From NCBI GenBank assembly GCA_025174535.1, contig JALBUN010000009.1:930001-994000 (forward strand): a DNA stretch of 64,000 nt, written 5' to 3'. A program made the translations under genes and the position numbers. The stretch comes from Cantharellus purpuraceus. Its lineage: Eukaryota > Basidiomycota > Agaricomycetes > Cantharellales > Hydnaceae. Every line of letters starts with the position of its first letter. The first letter of the stretch is position 1. Shown here piece after piece: positions 31,801-44,402 of the stretch. A model generated the notes under the pieces. That model was not told where the DNA came from. It saw only the letters and a program-made list of their open reading frames with translations, and searched no databases.

Positions 31801-34476
31801 GTTCCCTTCACGTCCAGATGCCAGGCCTGGACCGAATATCACCAGCCCTAGTCATCCAGATTCGACTTTTGGTATGTTATTGGATCGCGCCGTCAATTTA
31901 CTTCGCCCATAATAACACGAATGATTAGGCTTCAATGAGCAAGCTAGAACCTTGTCTCGTTTGAGTCGCTCTACTACTCGAATTATATACCAGCTCACAT
32001 TGGTCAACATATTTGGCAGGTTTGCAACGATACTTAGGAGAAGCTCCCAGTGCTGCAGCCGACACAGACCAGCTCTCAGAGTCTATGGAAGATATGATCC
32101 CAGAATCTAATGCCCGAGGTGGTAACGTGTCAAGTACCCTCTTTGGAGACGTTTCTGCTGGTCCTCTTTCTCCCAATACTCAATCGCCGCATGGAATGGT
32201 GTCTCCTCCAAGGCCAATGGGACCCAGGCTCTCGTCTTTGGATGTCGGCCCTCGAGCCAATGTCCGTTTTTCACACCGTCAATTCCGTGAGTTTGCTCAA
32301 TTATTTTCCATCAAGCCAGCCATGTTTAATATCTTCTATGAAGGTCCCCCTTCTCTGTCACCTTCTGCTTCTCTTGCGCGTCATGATGATGACGCATTAG
32401 ATGCTCTTCACGCAACACCCACTGTCTCACGTCATGCGCAACGTCGTGCACAAGGGATTAATCACCCTCTATTCGGTAGGCATGGATGGCATCACGGCTC
32501 TGTTTTGGATAATAATTTCGCAGCTGAACGACATATGCCTTCTGATGAAAGGCCTGGAGACGGAAGTCGGACGTCCAACTCTATATCACATCTAGATGAC
32601 GCTTTGGTCCAAAGACGGAGAGATCTGTCATTACTGACACATTCCCCGCGTTCTCGCACAGGAGCACTTACCAGAGGCACTTCAGAAACGTTCAACGAAC
32701 TTGTGCGTAGGCGAGCGGCACGAGCAGACACACTGGCATGGGCCACAAGGACGAGGCGCTCGCCATCCCCAGACAGAGTGCTCCGTTCTGCATACCGAGT
32801 TCCTCGCCCTAGTTCCCTTTTCGAAGCAGCCGATATTGCCAGGCGCCGAGATCGAGTTGCAACCATCGAAAGACGTCATAACGTCCCTCCCACTGAACTA
32901 AGCTCAACCCTAGAAAGCAGTGCTACTAGCGAGTCTCCCCTAATTAACCGTGGTAGAGAACTCGTCGGGCAGGAGAGGCACAATGTTAGCCTTTTGGGGA
33001 GGTCGGTAGCCCCTCGAAATATTCCCAATGACAGCTCCTCTAGGACCCTGGATAATCTGACACGCATTCCGACGGATCGAGATCGATTCACCTCCTTTGG
33101 TCCACACCAGCGCAATAGGCAACAGGATGATATCTCCACGACTTCCCAACCAATGATGTCAGAGCCCCAGAGACACAACTTCCTGCCTCTTCCCGACCTT
33201 GGTCAGCCTTTCTCAGGCTACTCTGAAAGTGAAGACAACAATCGAGAACGTGAGCAATTACATGATGTCATCAGTAGACACTCTCGCGATGATGAGGATG
33301 CCCGTCGTGCTTTGTCCCGTTTGGGGCGATCTAACTTGAGCTCAAGAGATCCTTGGTCTGAAGAAACAGCTCGAAATCTTGAACGACGCCTTCGTGAGTC
33401 AGAGGTTGACATGAGCAGAGCTCTACGTGCATTGGACCAATGGGGCGAACTGGAGGGATCGTCTGAGCCTGATGCTGACCCGACTCAATCACGCATGCAT
33501 CGGTTTGGAGAAACGATGCGACGAAGACGTGTGCCTCCGGCCTTCAATTTCAGTACAACAACTACAGACAATGATTCTTTCTCTGGCGCTGGATCATCAG
33601 GTACTGCCCGGCAAAGACGTCGTTCCACGTCTCCTTCAGCAGTAGCAAGGCTACAATCCCGCCAGGCTCGATTCGCGAGAGCCCAGGGTCGGTTCCGCGA
33701 GCTATCAGGGGAGTCAGCTGGCGAGTCCAGGGCTCGTGGTACATTTGCGTCCAGGCTTGACTTATTTGGCGGATCTCGACTGTCATCAAGGCTTTTGTCC
33801 AGGAGCTTGGGTGATTATATGGTAAGTCATTAATACTCCATTAGCATCCTGTAATGTAGGTCTAACATTCTCTAGCGTGACGAGGACTTTGATGCTTCAT
33901 ATGAAAATCTCGTTCGTTTAGCCGCCGTGATCGGTGACGCAAAACCACGAGGGACACCTGCACATTTACTAGCTTCAATGCCAACAGGTTTCTACAAAGA
34001 ATTTGCTGTTCCCGGTTGTGAAACAAGGTGTCCTATATGTTTGGATGACGTACGTACTGCTGCGGTTCGATTTGCCAATCATAGGGCGCTGATAGTACCC
34101 TCTGCAGTATAAGGACTTGGATCCTGTCCTGCGCATTAGCGACTGTGACCACTGGTTTCATAAAGAATGTTTGCAGGCAAGTGACTTGTTTTCGTCAAAC
34201 AGCACCAGTGACCTCGACATGTACTTATATGAACCATGTGCACAGCAATGGCTCCAAAATGCCCGTTCGTGTCCTCTTTGCAAAGGAGTAGTAAGAGGTC
34301 GTACCAAAGGACAGAAGCTGCCACCAGACGATACCCCCGGTCCAAGTGGTAGCCGAAGAGATAGTGATAATGATGATGAGGGACCGAGTGGTAGACCGAA
34401 TGGAGAATCTGGAAGAATACCGGCCCTTACGCTGGAAGAGTTAGGATATTACGCGGGCAGTACTGCAGGATGGTAA
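28884..34476 (+). CDS. Large RING-H2 protein, probable E3 ubiquitin ligase
   Basis: Thirteen exons: 28884-29442, 29478-29582, 29641-30313, 30372-31432, 31492-31587, 31630-31722, 31773-31871, 31929-31958, 32020-32286, 32344-33821, 33876-34049, 34108-34176 and 34246-34476; about 1644 aa. Phases agree throughout. The first about 1480 residues are Ser/Arg/Asp-rich and look disordered. A C-terminal RING-H2 follows at roughly 1530-1590: CPICLDD, then SDCDHWFHKECLQ, QWLQNARSCPLC. This C3H2C3 order suits E2 binding and ubiquitin transfer. The last intron (34177-34245) starts GCAAGT, a GC-AG intron; if left in, it puts 23 residues inside the RING. The protein ends in a short charged tail. Substrates are unknown. 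The start ATG 28884 is chosen because upstream codons in that frame look non-coding. Confidence 0.85.
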
Positions 34477-34771
34477 GATGCTTTGCACTGTACTAGGAAG
34501 CGCAACTTTCGGCACTATTTGGCGGTAATTGGATCGTAACAATTCAGCAATGTTAGTTTATCTTCGTGTCATCCTATCTGCAGTTTTTTTTCATTAACTA
34601 TATACATACATCGTGAGTAACGTTATCACCTCGCAATGAACTTGAAAAGCGAGGATGTGACTGTGACATGTTCCAAGGCGCGTCTATCCCACGTACGCTT
34701 TCCTTCTCGAATTTCGACGTGTTATCCATCCCTATTAACCTCGGTCAGGCCCGATTATTACATAGCACTGA
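34477..34771. other. Intergenic spacer
   Basis: About 295 bp with T-rich runs and no gene; 3' UTR of the RING-H2 gene and promoter of the next. Confidence 0.4.
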
Positions 34772-36393
34772 ATGATAAATGACGCTGGTCAATCTCTCCC
34801 CTGGAAAGAACGCGCAGCGACCGAACAGGAAGTCGAGCAAGGCAATGAAGGAACAGATGGCAGCCTGAGCATGAGTAACGAAGAAATTAGCGTGATGTGG
34901 GCCAGTTCCCAAGGAGGATGTGACCCACTTAATAGATTGTTGAAAAATGTCCGAAGTGAGCGTATCGTAACCGTTGTCTGGGCTATAGATGATCTTACTC
35001 GCCTTGTCGCTACTCCACCTTCTATAACCTCCAATATCTCCATGGCGTAGAATCGCATCTACCTCCTACAAATCGAACAGCATCCATTGTATCTCCCTTC
35101 CCCCCATCGTCTTTAGGTGCTATCTCTATTGTGGAAGAACACACCCAGGCGTCATGCTCCAAAGCTTCTCGACCATGTTTTGATTCTTCGGGCGCACCTA
35201 TGTTATCTAATCGCATCTCGACATACCGACCCCTCAAACGTACACGCTCCTCTCTTTCCCGTTGTAGCGATAAATTTCAGAACGGATCTTCCAGTCCACC
35301 ATTATCTTGGGTTGGCAAATCCAAGCACGCAAATCCTTCCAGTGATGCATTGTCCCGAATCTCGCGTTCACTCAACAAGAGAATGTTCTCAGAGTGCACC
35401 AGTTCCCAGCAACTGCGGATGCAACAGAAGCAGCCCTCAGAACGATCATCATCTCAGCCATACTCGTCGCTCACATATGTTGCTCCCGCTTGCTTTCCGA
35501 AAGCTGGGTCGTTAAATCGCCAGGCTGAAGTGCTGCAATTTGCTCATCCGGCAGCGATGGCTCCATCTCCTTCAATACCCACTGCGCAAGCTGAACGGCG
35601 CACACCGACGATTGCAAATTCCCCGCGTAAGGCCCGTATTAAGGCTTTACTGGAGACCATTGATCATGCAGGGTCACTCCGTGGACAAGCTTCATCCTCA
35701 GGTTATTCTACTGCTGCTGGTGGCCACAAACCTGTCGGTCCTTCTCGATTAACAATTCGAAAAGATCGAGAGTGTAAGAACCAGCCACATCTTTCACAGC
35801 TTCGTAAAGCCCTTGCGTTAGGAATGCATCGTGCCATTCCTCTTCAAGCTACCCACTCTAGCACTCTACCTCAATTACATACCGCCAGCGTGGTTTCCAA
35901 ACCACGTTTAATTTCTTCAAGCTTTCCGGCTAATTTGGTAGGAAACGTATTGCAACCGGCTACAAGCTCCCAAAATGTAGTGCATCCCGACTTTAGCCAT
36001 CCACCAGACTTAGGCCAGATGGATATGCACACAAGGTTACCTGATAACGAAACCCAGGCCAGCCAGGAAACCACACGACGGCAATGGAAAACCAACGGCT
36101 ATCAGTCCTCAGACCCCTGTTCCACTACCTTGTATAGATCGGGCTCGCCATCAGACTCCGAGGATAACTTGGAGATCGTCAGAGACGATGAATGCGATTT
36201 GGCACTGATACCCAACCCCACCGAATTATGTGCAAATACAGGGCATTTGTCGTTGACACCCCGGATCACATCTATTCCTGGAGAAGATGTTGAAGTCAAT
36301 CTCTCATCTGACGGTGCATCGTCTTCGTCATATGGAGATATTGACATCGATCCCACGGCACTTGAGGATGTTTGCAAGGCTTATGATGCTTGA
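34772..36393 (+). CDS. Unrecognised 508-aa Ser-rich protein
   Basis: Two exons, 34772-34955 and 35051-36393, joined by a 95-nt intron with a strong GTGAGC donor and CGTAG acceptor; phases agree. The protein is Ser/Pro/Gln-rich with no domain I recognise. Visible features: an N-terminal EEISVMWASSQGGCDPLNRLL stretch that may form a short helix, a basic patch (RPLKRTRSSLSR), a helix-like segment NSPRKARIKALLETIDHAGSL near the middle, and an acidic C-terminus ending near SSSSYGDIDIDPT. It looks like an intrinsically disordered regulatory or scaffold protein. It is the third co-oriented gene after UBC13 and the RING-H2 gene. Function unknown. Confidence 0.7.
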
Positions 36394-37546
36394 GGCCCGA
36401 GGCCCCAGGGTCAGGATTGATTTCTTTGGATGTTCCAGGCACACTACTTGCGAGTGACAGGGCCTTCGGTCATCAACGAATCACGTGCTGCAGGGACTCT
36501 GATCAAGTGTGGACGAGATAACTAGGTCACTTACCCCGCATACATTCAGGTCTTGATTGACATACTGCTCTCTCTAAGCGTGATTATCGCTGTCCCTACG
36601 CATCTCGCATCAATCTGTTTACCAAAGACGTTGCGTCACCTTTGATACCCCCATACATTAACTCCAGGGCTATCGCTACGCGTCTCCCGACTCCTATCTT
36701 CCATTTCCCCTTGCCTGCGAACAAACAGTGAGACGATGCTGCCTCTGATCGTACTTCTTCACACGGTACATATACACCCTCGCTCCTTTTCGAGGGCCTA
36801 GATGAATACTAAGTCCTGCATTTACTTGCATGACTGCATCACGTTCAGCTCATCACAAAACAACAGTACTCATCACTAAATTTGTTTAAGAAACGGCGTA
36901 AACCTCACTAGAAACCGCGGGCCACAGAAATACTGTAGAGAATTAAAGTTCGACTTGACTCGGCGAAAGCGCGTGATCACCTTGGAGCTACATAAGTGAA
37001 ACATAACCCTGATATAGCAATTGTGACTTCGAGAACGACCATCTTTCCTTCTGGTAATACCGAACAAGGGAAAGGGAAAAATACCAAAGCAGTCCAGCCA
37101 GCGAATTCAGAGAAGCTTGTGGAGGTGGCTATCCCATTGAGCGGAATTTCAATTGGGTGAACGCCGGCGTCATTCTATATTATTGCCCATTGAATGTAGC
37201 TAACTTCAGTCTTTTGGCTAGACGCTTTGAACGCTCAGAGTTTCCACTACCAGGAGATATCATTCCTACTCATACTCAAAGGCGGTGCTAGCACAAGTCG
37301 AGTAAATGTAAATTCATGTGCCAGTGACAGGGACTACTCGCGTAAATTGAAATGTACAGGTTTTGGCGACATAACACGCCGTTAAGAGCGCCAAGGGACA
37401 ATCCAATTCAATGTATCACCGTCGACTCGGGGTTGGCGCCGCCTCTGTCGATTAGTATACTGAGCCAAGGATGGGTTCACCTTCGTCTTCCCTCCTTTTG
37501 ACCCCGTCCTCCCCTGGGCAAAAATTAAAGGATTTTCTTCTCAGCG
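36394..37546. other. Intergenic, no gene recognised
   Basis: About 1.15 kb. One minus-strand open frame (36876-37067) has no domain or splice support. Contains the 3' end of the 508-aa gene and the promoter of the GPCR-like gene. Confidence 0.45.
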
Positions 37547-39378
37547 ATGCCTTCCATTACGACCTCCATGCCTCATGCTTTGCTTGAATCTATAGACCCC
37601 AGTGTCCCCGATCCAAGCAAGGTGGTCTTTTTTACTCCGTACGAAAGGAAGGGTGTCGCTGTGAGTTGTACGACAACACCCGCCATATGTGCACTAATGA
37701 ATATAGCAAATTTCGTAGATTATGGCTGTAGCTGGTGTCCTGAGCTGCGCTTTAGTTTCTACTTTGCTCATATACATAATGTTTTCTGCTCTTTCCCCTT
37801 GGCCAAAGCGGTCACCAAATGCACCACCCCCTTTTACACGCAAACAAATAGCGTAAGACCTCGGTTTCCCTATTGTTCATCTGCTCATTCTACGTTACTG
37901 TCCAGAGTGTTTATCATCTGCCTTCTTACATCCGATTTAATCCAAAGTATTTCTGGCATCTCCCAGGTAAAATGGGCCATGGAGAATCGCATATACGAAG
38001 GTCGTGCTTGTTCAGTACAAGGTACGTGCCACCACATCCTTGCTTATCCCGAGTTTCACCAACATTTGTACAGCGGCAGCCCTCGTAATGGGTGATCTGG
38101 GTTCGACTGTTTGGTACGCATACTTATTGCATTGCATCATGATCACTCTCACACATGAAGGAGTAGGAGCTGCGTCATTGCTGCACATACTTTCAGTGGC
38201 CTAGCCCTCGGGAAACATTGGCCAAGGCGGGCAGTCATCGCCACGGTCATCTTCGGTTGGGTTTTCGTCGTGGCTTTGAGTGAATCAACCCCCGATTTTT
38301 TGTGTGTATGAAACCAAACACTTATACATCATTGTCGCAGCTATTGTTGGCCCCACTTCTCTCGCAGTTGTGACTAAAGGACCATTCTGTAAGTGTCTTA
38401 ACCCAATCCCATCTCCATGACCTAACGCCATCGCGTCTAGTTTCTATTGCCGGCACTTGGTAAGCACTTGGTGGTCATTCTTCTACCGAATGGTCAGGAA
38501 ATGAAAACACGATATGCAAGGTGTTTCATATCATCTGAATATGCGATTCCGAGACTAGGCATCCATTACATTCCAGTTTGTCGTCTTTATCACGGTGAAA
38601 GCAATATCATCTAATATCCACTCTCATCCGGTAGCTATTCGTTGCGGCTGTCATAATTCTGGTATTTTACGGGCTGGTCTTCCTTGTGCTACGCGGAAGC
38701 ATCAGCTTCACTCAACATGGCGTCCATGCCAAGCGAACGGAGGATATACTTTCTCGAGAGCGAATTATCATTGCAAAACGGATGCTATGGTAAGTTTTGT
38801 TGAGACTCGGTTGTAATATGCTCATTTATACCCTTGACTAGGTACCCAATCGGTGAAACGGATTTTCCCTCACATGATTTCTCGCTCAGACTGTTATATA
38901 GCCTACCTCGCCTGTATCCTTCCCATTGCGATTATCCGCCTTGTCGGGTTGAAAGAAGGAAATGTCCCTGAACCTGTCTGGGTTTTTGGAATGTTTTTTC
39001 TCTTTTTGCTTGGTACATCTCCAAATTTCTAGCACTTCACCGAACATTAACCTTCGTATGTTTGTAGGCGCTGTAGATTCCGTGATTTACACTACGACCC
39101 GGAAATTAATCAAGCCCATCAACTTTCCGAATCACTTGCGTACCTTCAGCAGCGACAACTCCAGTACAAAGGCTGGTGTAGTCACTTTGTCGAGAAACCC
39201 AAGTTCTATTAAAGGCCCCAGCATGTGCATTGATAAATCATCTCATGACCTCTCTGTACTTGCAGGTCGTGGCCCGATGACCTATGAGCCTTCCAAGATC
39301 TATAAAACAGGCGCATTTGATGACTCCCGGGTTAATACTATACATGTCACCCTGGAGCAGATTCAGGAAGTTATTTAG
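37547..39378 (+). CDS. Seven-transmembrane GPCR-like protein (fungal cAMP-receptor-like), possible frameshift
   Basis: Twelve exons: 37547-37660, 37719-37852, 37906-38021, 38074-38113, 38167-38279, 38341-38388, 38441-38459, 38521-38594, 38635-38789, 38842-38852 (11 nt), 38890-39012 and 39068-39378; about 418 aa if one base is discounted. Hydrophobic segments in order: MAVAGVLSCALVSTLLIYIM, VFIICLLTSDLIQSI, SCVIAAHTFSGLAL, VIATVIFGWVFVVAL, FVVFITLFVAAVIILVFYG, CYIAYLACILPIAIIRLVG and WVFGMFFLFLLGAVDSVIY. A GTWCFISSEYAI..HY stretch between TM4 and TM5 resembles the GTWCWIS motif of fungal CAR/Git3-like receptors, which sense nutrients at the plasma membrane through a G-alpha protein. Exon 38521-38594 is one base too long for the frame after HYIP; either a base error or a real lesion. 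Long cytosolic C-terminal tail. Confidence 0.7.
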
Positions 39379-42300
39379 GCTCAGGGATGACCTTTCCCCG
39401 TCGTCTCTCGCTTCCTTAATTCTGGGTCTCCGAGGTCAGATCCTTTGCCTGTTGTAGTTTCTATAATACTCCAAACGTTAAAAGCTAGTACCTTTCTTAC
39501 TACTCTTTCAATTTATACCAAACACTTGACCTAAAAGCAGCTTTGACTACAATATAAGCTGGGAGTGACGAAAGCAGCAGTTCTACCCCGACGAGAGTAA
39601 CTCCAGTGGACCCTAGTCTTAGACCTCAGACCAGCAACATGCCATTTAGTTCTATAACACATACGCAAACATGTTGACTTGTAAAACTATTGCTCGAGTC
39701 CAATAATATGTCCACTAGTGAAATATACTGTTTTTTAACTGTTCTCCAGTCACATGCAACCCATGCAGCCGCCATCGCCGCTTCTACTTGCTGCAGCCAC
39801 TGCTAGCATCAAGGGAGGTGTTGCGCGGTCGTCAGAACCCCAACATCATGAGTGGGACGAGGGCGAGTGCCTCTGCTAGTATGGCCCTACATACTCAGCG
39901 TCAAGGAGGCCTTGTGCGGTTGTCAAAGCTCCGCAATAACGAGACAAAGGTGAGTGCCTCAATGTATCACGGCTACTGAGAGGAAAGAGATACCATAACA
40001 GGATCCACAGGATCCCCTGGGGCGAGAACCAAATGACTGCACTAGTTGGCCAGGCCGTTGGACCTGCGTATATTCAATGGCATTAGGAGCTAGACCAGTT
40101 TATCGGTAGACTCGGGTAACAATGGACAGGATAACAATGCTATAGTGTCGGAAATGCTCTATATGCCCATACTGTGAAGGAGAACAACCGACGAAGCTAT
40201 TAGAAATGCACCAAGTGTTGTGCAAGGAGCTAGTCTTGATATCAACAGCAGCCCATTCTTGGTGCAGAGACCGCAGCCCGATCTCTATGGTAGTGTTCCA
40301 TTATGCATAACCCCTTGGATGCCGCCCAAAAAATCTTCGTCGTAGAGTCGTTGAGCAAAAGCACCGCTGCCAGAAATATAACGATGTGAAGAGGAACAGG
40401 GTCGCTAGAGTTATATAGGCTGGATTTCAACCCATTCCTTCAGCACAGCTAGATAGTATCACTTGGTAGAAATGGACTCGATGATGCTTGAGTGCACAGG
40501 CGAGGCACAGTTTTCAAAGCTAAAATGAATAATGTCTCGCTATATGGCTATTCGGTCTCCGAATTGTCTTTCATGTCCCACGATGTGGCACCCCTGTATC
40601 GGCAACATCGTTTTTTGGTCCCGTCAGCATCCACTTTCGGGCGAGTTGAGTGACATGGATGGAAAACCCACTGTACCGTGCCGTCCATGGCCTAACAAAT
40701 TTTCCATGAAGCTAGACTATGTCAGCTTTTGAACGGCAGTGGGTTCATGGAATCTGGTGCAGTAGAAAAGGGCACAGCTTAAAGTCGCAACAGGTGTCTC
40801 TACGCGCGAGACTGGTGCGGCTAATCGGAGACCGAATCGGGATCTCAGAGACATTATTATGTTGTGTGTTTTCAAATTGAGCGTGATCACGTGATGTACC
40901 CGACGGCATTGCCGCCGCATTGACATCCACAGCGGTCCAGACCCTCAGCCCTTTTCGACCTTAGACCATCTCCCAGTACCTCGGACGCTCCCCACGAAAG
41001 GTGTTGGAATATGCGAGTATGGCGCATGTTATTCCCCGCCGCAGCACACCTGAAGTGTGGACTTGCGTGCCAGTCAGCTTTTTTTCAGATCCAGTTGTGA
41101 TGCATATTGCATAATCCAACTCTGGACTTCACTCAAGCCCATAATGCCCTCTGCATCACACCCTGATTTACATCTAGTGCCTGCACTACGTCAACGCTAA
41201 AATCGTTACCGTAGATCTCGATGATATTTCTCCTAAATTAACTTGAACACTTTGAAGATGACTCGGTAATTTGACCAATGGATCTCAGCAATATTTCCAA
41301 TGAACACCGTGATTTTCCCATTGCTTCAATGCTGTACCGCGGGGTCTCGGGTAGTCCACTTCACATCATGAGCACTTTTCAGTGTCACTATCTCACTGAG
41401 AACAGTCTTCTGGCGGGCACAAATGAGTGCTTAAAGGTTGTGCTGTGTGTGCTGTCACCGACGGCCACCGCCTTGCGTGACTCAGTGGAGCATCGTAATA
41501 TTCGAGAGGTGGAAGTGCGAGCTGAACAAATTAATTAACGTCGCTATTGTAATTTAGCTTCGGCACATCATTGTACAGCATATTGCGCTAGAAATATGCC
41601 CCGTCTAGCTACGGGCACCCGACAACACCCTAGAGCCCTAGACCGCCTTCTCCCCTCAACCTAGGCAGCGCTGGGGAGCAGAAGAGGCAGACCTTCGTTC
41701 TTAAGAGCTCAGCACCAACTCCTGACTTCTTGATGACATTAGCATACGGTCTTGGGCTCAATTATCGACATGGTAATTTTAGTAGTTCGATCACATACAC
41801 ATCAAACAAGACACTAGACTCACCAATCTTGCCTCACCTTCAATCTCCAACACATACACACACACTCTCTCTCTCCCACGTGCCCGTGTCTATGATGTGA
41901 TCAGTCGATGCGCCTGCGGTCACACCGGCACAGTATGGGATCTCCCGTTTCCAAGCCATTGGTCAGAAAGCACATGAAACTGCCGCACCACGACAGTCCC
42001 GACCCAAGTTTGGAATGATAGTTTACTTTTTTTAATATGGAAATTTTAGATGCAGTGCAATAGGAATCATGCTGTGGCGGATGTGGTTATGGTCTAGTAG
42101 TGCGCTTCTAATTACGTGAATTGGAGGTAGCTTTCTCACAATCATATCCTTTATTGAACTACGGTGCCAGCCGTTGCGCCTCTGGATACGATGGCTTATA
42201 CTCGAAGGTCACGCCTCAACTCCGAAGGGGCAATGCTTCATAACTTAACTGTCATAGAGTTAGATAGAAGTGTGTCGTTGACACTGGATCAATGAGCATG

Positions 42301-43444
42301 ATTAAATGCACATGGATGAATCGACTCGCAGGGGACAGACAAACCCTTAAGAATTAGTAAGACGATGATAATAATTGGTAAAACCCTCATCAGCTAATGA
42401 GTATTCGTACCTCACAATAGTCCGCCAAATGACTATGCGGAAGCAAGCAAGGCTTGAGCAGCACAAACTGTAATGCTGTACAACAAAGTTTGCATGTTGG
42501 TGTTCCTACTGCTGTCACCCAATTTCCTCCGCTTACACCGGCAAGACCACTATGCATCCATGGATACGAGACACGTAGACCGAATACAGGATATCATGAA
42601 AATCGAATGACTCTCGCCTCACTGATGAGCGTCGTGCTTGGCCACGAACAGGCCGCGGCATCACAGTATGCCACGTGGGAATTAGCGCGCCTGTGTAAAT
42701 CTCCACCGGTTTGCCGGCGCTCTCAACTACCATATGCTGCATCATTGGGCCACTTGCCTCCCTGATTGCTAGGGGTCTATGCGCAACGAGATGACAATGT
42801 GAATTGACGGTATCTTGCTATTCAGCATCCAATGCTTTGCCCGGTGAGACCCTGACAGGTGACTGCCTTCTGTGGTTCATCAAATTTGACCCGTAAGCCT
42901 CTGCTAGTGCCCTGGACACATTGCTTTTGCTTGCTTCAGCCTCAGACAAAAGAGCCTTCAGATCTTCCATAGAGTCATATTGGCAGTCCACGTCCTCCGA
43001 GTAATCGAGAATTTCGGAAGAGCACTATGACTTCAAACGTCGGTTGGCTCCAGTTTTCTTGACATCATAATTTTCCAGCCACGTGCACGTTCCGATTTAC
43101 AGCTTCTTCTTTTCTTCCGGGAAATCTGCATGGCAAAATTGATGGCATCCCGACCCATAGTGCTTAATCGAGACTGCAGCTCAAATGATCCTTGTTTAAC
43201 CCACATCAGAAGTTTGTTGTCATCATCACAGGCATATGCGATGACCGCTGTGCTCTCTTACGCTACGGCAGTTGCCATCTGCAAGCCTCCTCAGGCCCGG
43301 GTGCCTTGGATTTCCTGCATCTTATACCAAGACTCAATGCTGAGCGTTTCTTGTCGTGTATAAAGAGTGCCTCTGGCTTTATGTTTTCGTCAGTCTCAAC
43401 AACTTCTTCCCCAGAAACCCCCCAACTATTATATCTACTTGATA
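39379..43444. other. Gene-poor stretch, about 4 kb
   Basis: No supported exon, retroelement or RNA gene. Holds a CA/CT microsatellite near 41850-41876 and several short open frames with no splice or family support. It precedes the third zinc-finger paralogue. Could contain non-coding transcripts that cannot be seen from sequence. Confidence 0.45.
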
Positions 43445-44402
43445 ATGTCGAATTCCAACTCACGCCTTTACTATACCAGCGGTCAACGCGACCGACGTCC
43501 AGAGGATCAACAACTCCCTCCCATCAGAACCCATCTACCAGGTTCGCAATCCATCCTGTGATAGCTTGTAAAGACTTGATCACTGACCATTCTTCGCGCA
43601 ATTGTGCAGAGCAATTCAATGGTCCACAATACACCACCTCCACCACCTCCCGCAACACCCCCCATAATGTGCGAACAATTACCTACTTCCATTTCACATC
43701 CCACAGACTCCCGATGAGCTTGTCGCCTCCAGATGCTGATGTTAGTTTGCGTCACTTATCTTAACAGAATGGATCCCAGACCCGAACTCCCTCATATGTT
43801 CACACCTCCGCGCCATCCCGTTCCAGGAAAAATAATGACTACAATGGTACAGCGGAGAGAATATATTCTTCGCACTCTCCTGAAGAGGCTGCTACGAAGT
43901 CTTCATACGGTGCCAGGTTCATGGTGTACAATCAGGGTATGGTGGAGTATCGCGACTCCCCAGACCCCAATTTCCCGTCAAGACATCCCCGTGCATCCAG
44001 TGGAGACACTACCCGCCGGTACCCATGTGATCGATGCAATGAACGATTTGACCGGCCTAGTGCCCGAGATGTATGCCATTAGTTCTTCCTCTCGATACTC
44101 TCTCAACTAGCCATTGTATAGACACATAAGCGAACACACACCGGCGAACAACGTGCGTCCTTTATTCTCCTCCAATCCCGACTTTTTCTTTGGCTGAACA
44201 ACTGCCCGTAGCTTTCGCCTGTGAATACCCGGGTTGCGGAAAATCGTTTTCTGTAAAGTCCAATCTTCGCCGCCACGAAAGGATTCACACCGCCACCAGT
44301 GCATTCGAATCTGCTGAGGATAATAACACACCTTACAATAATTCATCTAACTCTTCCAACCCCTCATCTTCTCAGTTCTACACCTCTACCCGCCGCTTCT
44401 GA
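43445..44402 (+). CDS. C2H2 zinc-finger protein (paralogue 3)
   Basis: Exons 43445-43541, 43610-43740, 43768-44070, 44122-44152 and 44212-44402, about 250 aa, all phases consistent. The N-terminus (MSNSNSRLYYTSGQ...LPPIR) parallels that of the gene at 1233, which has LPPL and LPPIRHY. A Ser/Thr/Tyr-rich linker precedes finger 1 (YPCDRCNERFDRPSARD, then THKRTH and TGEQ) and finger 2 (FACEYPGCGKSFSVKSNLRRHERIH). The tail is Asn/Ser-rich and ends TSTRRF. Introns after the finger 1 helix and inside the codon after TGEQ match paralogues 1 and 2 exactly. Likely a nuclear DNA-binding regulator; target unknown. Confidence 0.85.

Noticed and set aside
32287..32343. In-frame coding stretch EFAQLFSIKPAMFNIFYE in the RING-H2 gene
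   Set aside because: Treated as an intron: 57 nt with GTGAGT donor and GAAG acceptor, and hydrophobic content unlike the Ser/Arg-rich flanks. Without it the frame also stays open, so this is a judgement.
39788..42765. Several 60-100 codon frames in the gene-poor stretch
   Set aside because: None carries a recognisable motif or links to a neighbouring exon in phase.
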